From Clostridium thermobutyricum DSM 4928 (GTDB lineage Bacteria > Bacillota > Clostridia > Clostridiales > Clostridiaceae), in the NCBI RefSeq assembly GCF_002050515.1, contig NZ_LTAY01000024.1, positions 1-53,327 of the forward strand: DNA of 53,327 nt, given 5' to 3'. Position numbers and translations under genes: made by a program. The notes beneath the pieces were generated by a model. That model was not told the origin of the DNA, did not search any database, and worked only from the letters and a program-made list of their open reading frames with translations. Below, piece after piece: positions 47,801-53,327 of the stretch (position 1 is its first letter; every line of letters begins with the position of its first letter).

Positions 47801-48404
47801 TCAAACATCAATAGATATACAAAGCATTTATAATTCACATAAAATTCTTCAAGAGGAAGCTGAAAAAGGTATTGCAGATGATGAAATGCTTAATAATATT
47901 AAGGTTAAAGATAATCAAACTGTAATTCTTGGTGGAATTTTAACTGAAGTTAATCAAAAAGTCACTAGAAATAATACTTTAATGGCGTTTTTAACATTAG
48001 AAGATTTAACTGGTGAAATTGAGGTTATAGTATTTCCTAAAACTTTAGATAGAGTTAGAGAGTCTATACAATTAGATGGATTAGTAACAATAAGAGGAAG
48101 GGTAAGCTTAAAAGAAGATGAACCTCCAAAGCTTATTTGTGAAAAAGTAGATCCTTTAGAACAAGTAAATAGCAATAAGATTTATATAAAAGCTGATAAT
48201 AGAGATATAGTTAGAAAAATAAACTTTGAGTTAAAAGGAATAGATTCACATTATAAGGGAGATACACCAGTATATATTGTAGATGCAGAAGAAAGAAAAT
48301 CATATAGAGCTCCAAGAGAAAGTTGGATGAATTTAAATACTGATATAGTAATTGAATTAAAAAGAAGATATAAAGATGAAAATGTAAAAGTTGTAGAAGA
48401 TTAG
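44829..48404 (+). CDS. dnaE: DNA polymerase III alpha subunit (DnaE)
   Basis: A 1191-residue C-family replicative polymerase. The N-terminal PHP domain has HLHLHTEYSLLDG and ITDHGVMYG near residues 6-45. The polymerase catalytic block is PTGPGRGSAAGS near 376, with MPDIDSDFCYERR near 415. The C-terminal part has the beta-binding-clamp region and an OB fold near 1000-1080. DnaE rather than PolC; Firmicutes usually have both, with PolC elsewhere. It precedes pfkA-pyk, as in many clostridia. AAAGGATGTG lies before ATG. Confidence 0.97.
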   Translation: MKKDFCHLHLHTEYSLLDGSGKIKKLVERAKELGMDKMAITDHGVMYGCVDFYKACKEAGIKPILGCEIYVASKSMNIKHTDKDNKTNHLVLLVKNEKGYENLMKIASDASIEGFYYKPRVDHDYLRAHSEGLIALSACLGGEVQRNLLQENYEEAKRIALEYKEIFKEGFYLELQNHNMEEQQKVNELNIKISKETGIPLVATNDVHYINREDSKSHDILMCIQTGKTVDDQNRRRYPSDQFYLKSPEEMWDMFDYIPEALVNTVKIAEECNYDYQFHVSKLPKFPLPEGTDPFIFLRDSCFKGLIRKYDILNEFRDKEYNYEEIIKESEVNEEIKTIVDRLNYELGVINQMGYVDYFLIVGDFIKYSVDNGIPTGPGRGSAAGSIVAYTLDITKIDPLKYSLLFERFLNPERVSMPDIDSDFCYERRQEVIDYVVDKYGERNVSQIITFGTMAARACIRDVGRAMNYAYSEVDRIAKMIPTMLGITIEKALDLNPELKAAYDSEERVKNLIDVSKDLEGLPRHSSTHAAGVVIASKPLVEYVPLQKNDEMIVTQFGMNTLEELGLLKMDFLGLRTLTVMSDAIKMIEYNRGIKIDLDKIDTNDKEVYKMIGEGKTAGVFQLESPGMVSFMKELKPDCLEDIIAGISLYRPGPMAEIPNYIERKRNPEKVQYITPELEDILNVTYGVMVYQEQVMEIVRKLAGYSMGRSDLVRRAMSKKKHKVMEEERKNFIYGIVDDHGNIEVPGCLRNGVSEEAANKIYDMMMDFASYAFNKSHAAAYAIIGYQTAFLMKYYPVEMIAAMLNSVMGTSEKVAHYIKFAENQGIQVIRPNVNLSHTRFTVDGDKIIFGLAAVRNVGVNVCEGIVKSRESKGQFTSLIDFINKIDLGTINKRAVESLIKSGAMDDFKVYRSKMLGVFEKLMDGISSEKKRNIDGQISLFGGLDEEENLPQVDYPNINEFNKKNLLSMEKEMTGLYLSGHPLDEYEKSIKLQTSIDIQSIYNSHKILQEEAEKGIADDEMLNNIKVKDNQTVILGGILTEVNQKVTRNNTLMAFLTLEDLTGEIEVIVFPKTLDRVRESIQLDGLVTIRGRVSLKEDEPPKLICEKVDPLEQVNSNKIYIKADNRDIVRKINFELKGIDSHYKGDTPVYIVDAEERKSYRAPRESWMNLNTDIVIELKRRYKDENVKVVED

Positions 48405-48413
48405 AATAAAAAA

Positions 48414-48446
48414 TAGAGGCTTAGAATATATCTAAGTCTCTTTTTT
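48414..48446 (+). terminator. Intrinsic terminator after dnaE
   Basis: Stem GAGGCTTAGA with TCTAAGTCTC (one wobble), loop ATATA, then T6. The rest of the gap (48447-48821) is AT-rich DNA in which I see no gene; TATAAT near 48741 may be an accidental -10. Confidence 0.8.
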
Positions 48447-48821
48447 ATTAAATAAATTAAAAAATTTGATAAATTATTAAAATAGCCTAAAAATAAATAA
48501 AATTAATAAATATATTCTTGAAATTTGTTGTAAAACAAGAGATAATTAAATAGAAGATATAAATAAAAAATATAAAAAAGATATTAAGTGCAAATTGAAG
48601 AATTGTTAATATACACGTATTAATAATGATAATTTTACAATATAAAGTCTTTTGTTTAACAAAAACTCAAGTGAAAATTTTTACAAAAATTAATTCCTTA
48701 AAAAAATTAAATAGTTATATAAATATATGTTTAATAGGGTATAATAGTTTTGTAATTAATTGTTTATATAGTATATCTTATATACGTTTGAAGATAAATA
48801 TCAAAAAGTGTAGACAATACA

Positions 48822-48850
48822 TTGATAAAAGTCTATATTTTATGTACAAT
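48822..48850 (+). promoter_or_regulatory. Sigma-A promoter of the pfkA-pyk operon
   Basis: TTGATA (48822-48827), an exact 17-nt spacer and TACAAT (48845-48850), giving a ~75-nt leader. Confidence 0.65.
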
Positions 48851-48884
48851 TATAATCGGTCATATAAACGTGGGAAGTTTTGTT

Positions 48885-48913
48885 ACCAGCGGGTCAAAAT
48901 GAGACCCTGTGGT
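48885..48913 (+). promoter_or_regulatory. Leader hairpin just before the pfkA ribosome site
   Basis: ACCAGCGGGTC pairs with GACCCTGTGGT around a short loop, with two internal mismatches. It ends 5 nt before AAGGAGG (48919-). No riboswitch family is recognised. It could stabilise the mRNA or tune translation. Confidence 0.4.
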
Positions 48914-48932
48914 GATTTAAGGAGGAGTAAAG

Positions 48933-49892
48933 ATGAAAAAGATAGCTATTTTAACTAGTGGTGGAGACGCACCAGGAATGAACGCTGCTATAAGAGCGGT
49001 AGTAAGAACTGCTTTAAATGCAGGAATCGAAGTTATGGGTGTTCACAGAGGATATAGTGGATTAATCAATGGTGAATTATTCCCTATGAATAGAACTTCT
49101 GTTTCAGATATAATTCAAAGAGGAGGAACAATCCTTAGAACAGCTAGATGTCCAGAATTCAAACAAGAAGAAGTTAGAAAAAAAGCTGTTAAAATATTAA
49201 AAGCATATGGAGTAGATGCTTTAGTAGTAATCGGAGGAGATGGTTCATTTACAGGAGCTAAGCTTTTATCAAAGCTTGGGGTTAAAACTGTTGGTTTACC
49301 AGGAACTATCGACAATGACTTAGCTTACACTGACTACACTATAGGGTTTGACACAACTTTAAACACAGTTTTAGATGCAATAAATAAAATAAGAGACACA
49401 TCAACTTCACACGAAAGAGTTTCTATCGTAGAGGTTATGGGAAGAAACTGTGGAGATATAGCTTTATATGCTGGTTTAGCAGGTGGAGCAGAAGCAATTA
49501 TTACACCAGAAAAAGGTTTTGATAAAGATGAATTATGCAAAACTATTTTAGAAGGAAAACTTAAAGGAAAAATGCACAATTTAATTCTTCTAGCAGAGGG
49601 TGTTGGTGGAGCATTTGAATTAGCTAAAGAAGTAGAGGACGTTACAGGAATCGAAACTAGAGCTACAGTGTTAGGTCACATCCAAAGAGGTGGAAGCCCA
49701 AGTGCTTTTGACAGAATTTTAGCATCAAAAATGGGAGCTAAAGCTGTTGAAGTATTACTAGAAGGAAAAACATCAAGAGTTATTGGTTCCGTTGATAATA
49801 AAATTGTAGACTTTGATATAGATGAAGCGTTAGCTATGGAAAGCAAGTTTGACGAAGATTTATACGAAGTAGCAAAAATATTATCAAAGTAA
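48933..49892 (+). CDS. pfkA: ATP-dependent 6-phosphofructokinase
   Basis: A 319-residue glycolytic enzyme of typical length. The first ATP loop is [16 protein letters not shown] at the N terminus, the second is [11 protein letters not shown] near 101, the catalytic Asp is in [19 protein letters not shown] near 125, and [20 protein letters not shown] and [13 protein letters not shown] follow. Read with pyk in one operon, joining the regulated upper and final steps of glycolysis. AAGGAGGAG precedes ATG. Confidence 0.98.
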   Translation: MKKIAILTSGGDAPGMNAAIRAVVRTALNAGIEVMGVHRGYSGLINGELFPMNRTSVSDIIQRGGTILRTARCPEFKQEEVRKKAVKILKAYGVDALVVIGGDGSFTGAKLLSKLGVKTVGLPGTIDNDLAYTDYTIGFDTTLNTVLDAINKIRDTSTSHERVSIVEVMGRNCGDIALYAGLAGGAEAIITPEKGFDKDELCKTILEGKLKGKMHNLILLAEGVGGAFELAKEVEDVTGIETRATVLGHIQRGGSPSAFDRILASKMGAKAVEVLLEGKTSRVIGSVDNKIVDFDIDEALAMESKFDEDLYEVAKILSK

Positions 49893-49966
49893 TCATTAAT
49901 TAAATAGATTTAAATATATAAATTTTAGGTTTAGCTACAATAATGAAGTAGGGAGTGTTATTTGTA

Positions 49967-51385
49967 ATGAGAAAAACTAAAATGATCTGTACAATAGGTC
50001 CAGCAAGTGAAAGTGATGAAATTTTAACTAAAGTTATTGAAGCAGGAATGAATGCTTCAAGACACAACTTCTCTCACGGTGATCATGAAGAGCACAGAGG
50101 AAGAATGGAAAGCGTAAGAAGATTAGCTGCTAAATTAGGAAAAGAAATAGCTATCGTTCTTGACACTAAAGGTCCAGAAATAAGAACTGGAGAATTTGAA
50201 CCAAGCAAAGTAGAATTACAAAAAGGTTCAGAATTCACTATATATGTTAAAGAAGATGTTGTAGGAGATACTACTAAATGTTCAGTAACTTATGATGGAT
50301 TAGCTAATGATGTAGTTCCAGGAAACACAATCTTAATAGATGATGGTTTAGTTGGATTAAAAGTTAAATCAGTAGAAGGAAATAAAATTGTTTGTGAAGT
50401 TATGAATACTGGATTAGTAGGAACTCACAAAGGGGTTAACGTTCCTGGTGTTTCAATAAAATTACCAGCATTAACTCCAAAAGATGAAGCTGATTTAAAA
50501 TTTGGATGTGAAATGAAAGTAAACATGATTGCTGCTTCATTCGTAAGAAAAGCTGATGACGTTTTAGCAATAAGAAAAGTTTTAGATGAAAATGGTGGAA
50601 AAGACATTTTAATCTGTCCTAAAATAGAAAACCAAGAAGGTGTTGATAACATAGATTCAATAATCGCTGTTTCAGACGCTATAATGGTAGCTAGAGGAGA
50701 CCTTGGTGTTGAAATTCCAATAGAAAATGTACCTGGAGTACAAAAAATGATAATTGAAAAATGTAATCAAGCTGGAATCCCAGTTATTACAGCTACACAA
50801 ATGTTAGATTCAATGATCAGAAACCCAAGACCAACAAGAGCAGAAGTTTCAGACGTAGCTAATGCTATATTAGATGGAACTGATGCAATCATGTTATCAG
50901 GAGAAAGTGCTAATGGATCATATCCAGTAGAAGCAGTTTCAACTATGGCAAGAATTGCTACAGAAGCTGAAAAACAATTAGATTATGAAGTAGCTGTATC
51001 AAAAGCTAAAAAACATATACCTGCAATAGCTGGTGTTATCAGCAGAGCTGCTTGCAATGCTGCTAATGAATTACAAGCTGCTGCAATCGTAACTTCAACT
51101 AAGAGTGGAGCTACTGCTAAGAGATTATCTCAATGCAGACCAGAATGTCCAATATTAGCTATAACTGCAGATCCAGTTGTTGCTAAACAATTAGTATTCT
51201 CATGGGGAGTATTCCCAGTTGTTGCTGATAAATTTGAATCAACAGATGCAATGATGGAAAAATCAGTTGTTATAGCTGAAGAAAAAGGATTTGCTGCTAA
51301 AGGTGATACAGTAGTTGTTGCTGCTGGAGTACCAGTTGATAAAGTTGGAGCAACTAACTTAATGAAAATTGAAGTAGTAGAATAA
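49967..51385 (+). CDS. pyk: Pyruvate kinase
   Basis: A 472-residue enzyme converting PEP and ADP to pyruvate and ATP. The marks are KMICTIGPASES, RHNFSHGDHEEH, LDTKGPEIRTG and the active-site MVARGDLGVEIP. It lacks the extra C-terminal PEP-utiliser domain of Bacillus Pyk, so it is the short type. A GTG twelve bases earlier overlaps the GGGAG ribosome site; ATG 49967 with 11-nt spacing is preferred. It is 74 nt after pfkA. Confidence 0.97.
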   Translation: MRKTKMICTIGPASESDEILTKVIEAGMNASRHNFSHGDHEEHRGRMESVRRLAAKLGKEIAIVLDTKGPEIRTGEFEPSKVELQKGSEFTIYVKEDVVGDTTKCSVTYDGLANDVVPGNTILIDDGLVGLKVKSVEGNKIVCEVMNTGLVGTHKGVNVPGVSIKLPALTPKDEADLKFGCEMKVNMIAASFVRKADDVLAIRKVLDENGGKDILICPKIENQEGVDNIDSIIAVSDAIMVARGDLGVEIPIENVPGVQKMIIEKCNQAGIPVITATQMLDSMIRNPRPTRAEVSDVANAILDGTDAIMLSGESANGSYPVEAVSTMARIATEAEKQLDYEVAVSKAKKHIPAIAGVISRAACNAANELQAAAIVTSTKSGATAKRLSQCRPECPILAITADPVVAKQLVFSWGVFPVVADKFESTDAMMEKSVVIAEEKGFAAKGDTVVVAAGVPVDKVGATNLMKIEVVE

Positions 51386-51394
51386 TCTACTTTT

Positions 51395-51428
51395 AAAAAA
51401 GATCGAGAAAATCTCGATCTTTTTTTAT
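51395..51428 (+). terminator. Intrinsic terminator after pyk
   Basis: A 14-bp perfect stem (AAAAAAGATCGAGA with TCTCGATCTTTTTT) with an AAA loop and a T run. Confidence 0.9.
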
Positions 51429-51463
51429 TATATAATATGTTAAATAATTTATTTTAAAATTAA

Positions 51464-51502
51464 TTAAAGCTATATCAATTATTAATTTATATAGCTTTTT
51501 TA
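51464..51502 (+). terminator. Second, tandem terminator-like hairpin after pyk
   Basis: Stem AAAGCTATAT with ATATAGCTTT (51466-51475, 51489-51498) followed by T6. It lies 38 nt past the first terminator and likely catches readthrough from this highly transcribed operon. Confidence 0.6.
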
Positions 51503-51689
51503 TTATAAAATTAAAATTCCAATTATATTTAATATAATGTAATTTTAATAAACAACTATAAATATAATAGGTAAAATATTAAAAAAATATATATTAATAT
51601 GAAATTACTTATATAAAGATAAATCTTAAGAAAATCTTAATAAATATATATGGGGAAAATAAGATATAATGAATATTATCTATTGTAAA

Positions 51690-51834
51690 AGTAAAGACTT
51701 TAGAGGATAAGTGTATAATTGTGATTATACGGCAACTGATTCGAGTTTGTACTCAAAGTTATTGTTATAATGACGGCAACCATTATAATAATAAAAACAA
51801 ATGCTTAGGATTATTATTCTAAGCATTTTTTTTA
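51690..51834 (+). ncRNA. Candidate structured small RNA with duplicated ACGGCAAC motif and its own terminator
   Basis: A gene-free stretch with several ordered hairpins: GTATAAT/ATTATAC (51713-51730), GAGT/ACTC (51743-51754), TTATAATG/CATTATAA with ACGGCAAC in the loop (51765-51788), and a terminator ATGCTTAGGA/TTCTAAGCAT (about 51801-51826) plus T8. The 8-mer ACGGCAAC occurs twice, at 51729 and 51773. Each copy can close as a GCAA tetraloop. No open frame fits. Start estimates range from ~51676 to 51726, as TATAAT is at 51664 and 51714 and TTGTAA-17-GATAAG at 51683-51711. No riboswitch family is recognised. Confidence 0.5.
51798..51834 (+). terminator. Terminator of the candidate small RNA
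   Basis: A stem of ~12 bp, AAATGCTTAG with CTAAGCATTT plus two inner pairs, then T-rich sequence. Confidence 0.8.
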
Positions 51835-51885
51835 TTGAAAGGATATAGTTAAAATATATAAAAATTTTCTATTTTAACAAATAAA

Positions 51886-51916
51886 TTGTTATATATTAGA
51901 AATTAGATGCTATAAT
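51886..51916 (+). promoter_or_regulatory. Possible promoter of the AAA ATPase gene
   Basis: TTGTTA (51886-51891), a long 19-nt spacer and TATAAT (51911-51916). The spacing is not ideal. Confidence 0.45.
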
Positions 51917-51968
51917 TAAATTATAAAAAGAGGGGGAATAGTAGAAATAAAACTACTAAATTAATGAT

Positions 51969-52931
51969 ATGAAAAAAGCTTTTATTGGAAACATAAAAAT
52001 TACTGATCACAAAATTTTAAAGAACACTGAAATCGATATACATAAGAATAGTACTAAACATATTATTATTACAGGTAAAAATGGAAGTGGAAAAACTGAA
52101 TTACTAAATTCTATATATATTTATTTAAATTCTTTAAATTTAAAAGAGTATCGAAATGTAGTTAACTTAAATAAAGATATAAATGAATGCAATAAAAATT
52201 TAAATTTTTTAAGAAATGAAGAAATACTCACTGAGGTATCAAAAGGTGAAATAAATAAATTAAAAAATCGCATTAATTTTTATAATTTAAAAAAGATAAA
52301 ATTTTGTAACGGGATTGATATAAAAATATATAATGATGATGAGCTTCAAAAAAAGTTTGATATGGGTGAATTTATTTTTGAGTATTATAAGTCAAGAAGA
52401 AATATAGACATTATAAAAAGTAAATCTGAAGATAAAAATAAAGTTGATAGGTTTATAGAATTTTTATATCAATTAAAAGATAGAAAAGATGAGGCTATAG
52501 CTATAGAAGATGAGGAAGAAGAAATAATAATAGATAGATGGCTTAATATGTTTGAAAGATTGATAAAGCATATACTTATGAAAAAAGATGTGAAATTTTA
52601 TTTTGATGATATAGATAGTGAATATAAAATAAAGGAGAAAAATAGAGAAGCTTATAATTTATATGAATTATCTGATGGACATTCTGCAATATTAAAAATA
52701 TTTATTGAGCTTATGATAAGTATGGAAAAATCAAGAACTAATAAATATGATGTTGAGGGAATTGTATTGATTGATGAAATAGAAAAGCATATACATCCAG
52801 AACTTCAAAAAATAATACTTCCATTATTAAATGAGTTTTTTCCTAATGTACAATTTATAGTAACTACAATGTCATCATATATAAAAGAAAATATGAAAAG
52901 CTGCTTTATTTATGATTTAGATAAAAAATAA
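51969..52931 (+). CDS. AAA-family ATPase, predicted ATP-binding protein (COG3950-like), solitary
   Basis: A 320-residue ABC/SMC-like ATPase. Walker A GKNGSGKT is at 36-43, the signature-like LSDGHS at 234-239 and Walker B IVLIDE at 265-270, followed by KHIHPELQ. In related proteins the switch motif reads TTHS; here it is TTMS (299-302), with Met in place of His. The middle ~150 residues are charged and probably coiled. Relatives occur in defence and stress systems, but there is no partner gene here. The ribosome site AGGGGGA is ~31 nt before ATG with a hairpin between; an in-frame stop at 51957 excludes an earlier start. Function unknown. Confidence 0.85.
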   Translation: MKKAFIGNIKITDHKILKNTEIDIHKNSTKHIIITGKNGSGKTELLNSIYIYLNSLNLKEYRNVVNLNKDINECNKNLNFLRNEEILTEVSKGEINKLKNRINFYNLKKIKFCNGIDIKIYNDDELQKKFDMGEFIFEYYKSRRNIDIIKSKSEDKNKVDRFIEFLYQLKDRKDEAIAIEDEEEEIIIDRWLNMFERLIKHILMKKDVKFYFDDIDSEYKIKEKNREAYNLYELSDGHSAILKIFIELMISMEKSRTNKYDVEGIVLIDEIEKHIHPELQKIILPLLNEFFPNVQFIVTTMSSYIKENMKSCFIYDLDKK

Positions 52932-52951
52932 AAATTTTTTTATAAAAAGGG

Positions 52952-52980
52952 TTTACAATGGATAATTATTATTATATAAT
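52952..52980 (+). promoter_or_regulatory. Sigma-A promoter of the reverse rubrerythrin gene
   Basis: TTTACA (52952-52957), an exact 17-nt spacer and TATAAT (52975-52980). The start would be near 52987, giving a ~130-nt leader. Confidence 0.7.
52960..52974 (+). promoter_or_regulatory. PerR-box-like operator in the promoter spacer
   Basis: The 15-mer compares with the PerR consensus TTATAATNATTATAA and matches the core ATAATNATTAT exactly, with three outer mismatches. It fills the space between -35 and -10. PerR is a peroxide sensor known to repress reverse rubrerythrin in clostridia. The AT-rich setting raises the chance of a random match. Confidence 0.45.
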
Positions 52981-52985
52981 AAAAA

Positions 52986-53002
52986 TGTACCAAGGAGGTA
53001 CA
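52986..53002 (+). promoter_or_regulatory. Perfect hairpin at the predicted transcript start, loop AAGGA
   Basis: TGTACC pairs with GGTACA around AAGGA. It begins at about the predicted first base of the transcript, so it may protect the 5' end or act as an operator. The loop and right arm contain AAGGAGGT, a ribosome-site-like string without a good start codon after it. Confidence 0.45.
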
Positions 53003-53115
53003 TAAAAAAAGAAATAAAATCTAAAGCTTTTAAGAGTTTAAAATTGGGAAGTTTTTAAAAGTTTTAGCTAGATAGAGAAAAATAAAAGTGTGTTAAATAA
53101 GAGGAGGAAATTAAA

Positions 53116-53327
53116 ATGAAAAAATTTATTTGTACAGTATGTGGATATGTTCATGAAGGAGAAACTGCACCAGAAAAATGTCCAGTATGTGGTGTAGGAT
53201 CAGAAAAATTCAATGAACAATCAGGAGAAATGGCTTGGGCTGATGAACACAAAATCGGTGTAGCACAAGGTGTAGATGAAAGAGTAATTGAAGGATTAAG
53301 AGCTAACTTCATGGGAGAATGTACAGA
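53116..53327 (+). CDS. Reverse rubrerythrin (rubredoxin-like N terminus), partial at the window edge
   Basis: The gene runs off the right edge after ~70 codons. The N terminus [15 protein letters not shown] with Cys6, Cys9, Cys22 and Cys25 (CPVCG) forms a rubredoxin iron site, and the ferritin-like di-iron domain would follow ([12 protein letters not shown] seen). Having rubredoxin first defines the reverse type, which reduces peroxide and oxygen with electrons from NADH through partner proteins in clostridia. GAGGAGGAAA lies 8 nt upstream. A PerR-like box is in the promoter. Confidence 0.9.
   Translation, partial: MKKFICTVCGYVHEGETAPEKCPVCGVGSEKFNEQSGEMAWADEHKIGVAQGVDERVIEGLRANFMGECT

Noticed and set aside
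48850..48932. A T-box leader before pfkA
   Set aside because: No T-box sequence (GGTGGTACCGCG-like) and no antiterminator pairing.
48626..48958. A 110-residue + frame overlapping the pfkA start
   Set aside because: Composition is that of AT-rich intergenic DNA; it runs through the pfkA promoter, leader hairpin and ribosome site and has no good ribosome site itself.
51690..51834. A known riboswitch (c-di-GMP, c-di-AMP, fluoride, guanidine)
   Set aside because: None of their core motifs is present on either strand, and the downstream gene has a separate candidate promoter after the terminator.
51931..53327. A multi-gene defence island around the AAA ATPase
   Set aside because: Neither neighbour is a nuclease, reverse transcriptase or toxin; pyk and reverse rubrerythrin are housekeeping genes.

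Overview
The window is very AT-rich, nearly every gene is on the + strand, and all shared synteny is with Firmicutes. Clostridial AbrB with a Cys-rich tail, a split transketolase, a reverse rubrerythrin and an FHA/SEDS/PBP cluster point to an anaerobic, probably spore-forming Clostridium sensu stricto (cluster I). I cannot fix the species. The + bias and the rRNA operon at the left edge suggest a leading-strand chromosomal segment. I found no insertion sequence, prophage or CRISPR array; this is mostly core genome with a few lineage-specific genes.

Layout. 1-508: end of an rRNA operon (23S tail, 5S, tRNA-Phe, tRNA-Ala, terminator). 590-4522: cytoplasmic parvulin, HAD phosphatase (-), a tiny membrane peptide, tRNA-Pro (-) and a secreted PcsB/CwlO-like NlpC/P60 hydrolase. 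4702-6958: trmN6 (yabB)-rsmI facing abrB, an arrangement also known near the Bacillus origin. 7183-13446: DUF1836 protein, a nuclease-helicase fusion, a LacX-like epimerase (-), a BrkB-family membrane protein and galE (-). 13644-18596: small hypothetical, acpS, nnr, a GerS-like protein, alr and a MazEF-type toxin-antitoxin pair. 19112-24463: split transketolase, two YitT paralogues, ftsEX. 24504-29068: ctp protease, a MinJ-like PDZ membrane protein, uvrB. 29228-39018: Pr6Pr protein, C_GCAxxG_C_C protein, uvrA, FHA-FtsW/RodA-PBP operon, uvrC. 39115-48446: murB, hisC, rapZ-yvcK-whiA, dnaE. 48822-51428: pfkA-pyk. 51690-53327: a candidate small RNA, a lone AAA ATPase and the start of a reverse rubrerythrin gene.

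Themes. Nucleotide excision repair is complete (uvrB, uvrA, uvrC within 12 kb), with a LexA-like box before uvrA. Cell-envelope functions recur (PcsB-like hydrolase, FtsEX, Ctp, SEDS/PBP pair, murB, alr, GerS-like, YvcK), so FtsEX plus the PcsB/CwlO-type hydrolase encoded elsewhere in the window could form one peptidoglycan-splitting system. Glycolysis and pentose-phosphate genes (pfkA, pyk, tkt halves) are also present.

The points most worth a second look are: a roughly 120-nt candidate RNA with a duplicated ACGGCAAC motif; a uvrC frame whose conserved N terminus and ribosome site imply an ATT start codon; an antitoxin that keeps its MazF-binding tail but seems to lack most of the DNA-binding domain; and a lone AAA ATPase with a methionine at the usual histidine of its TTHS motif. 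All family assignments come from reading the sequence and from memory; no database search was run.
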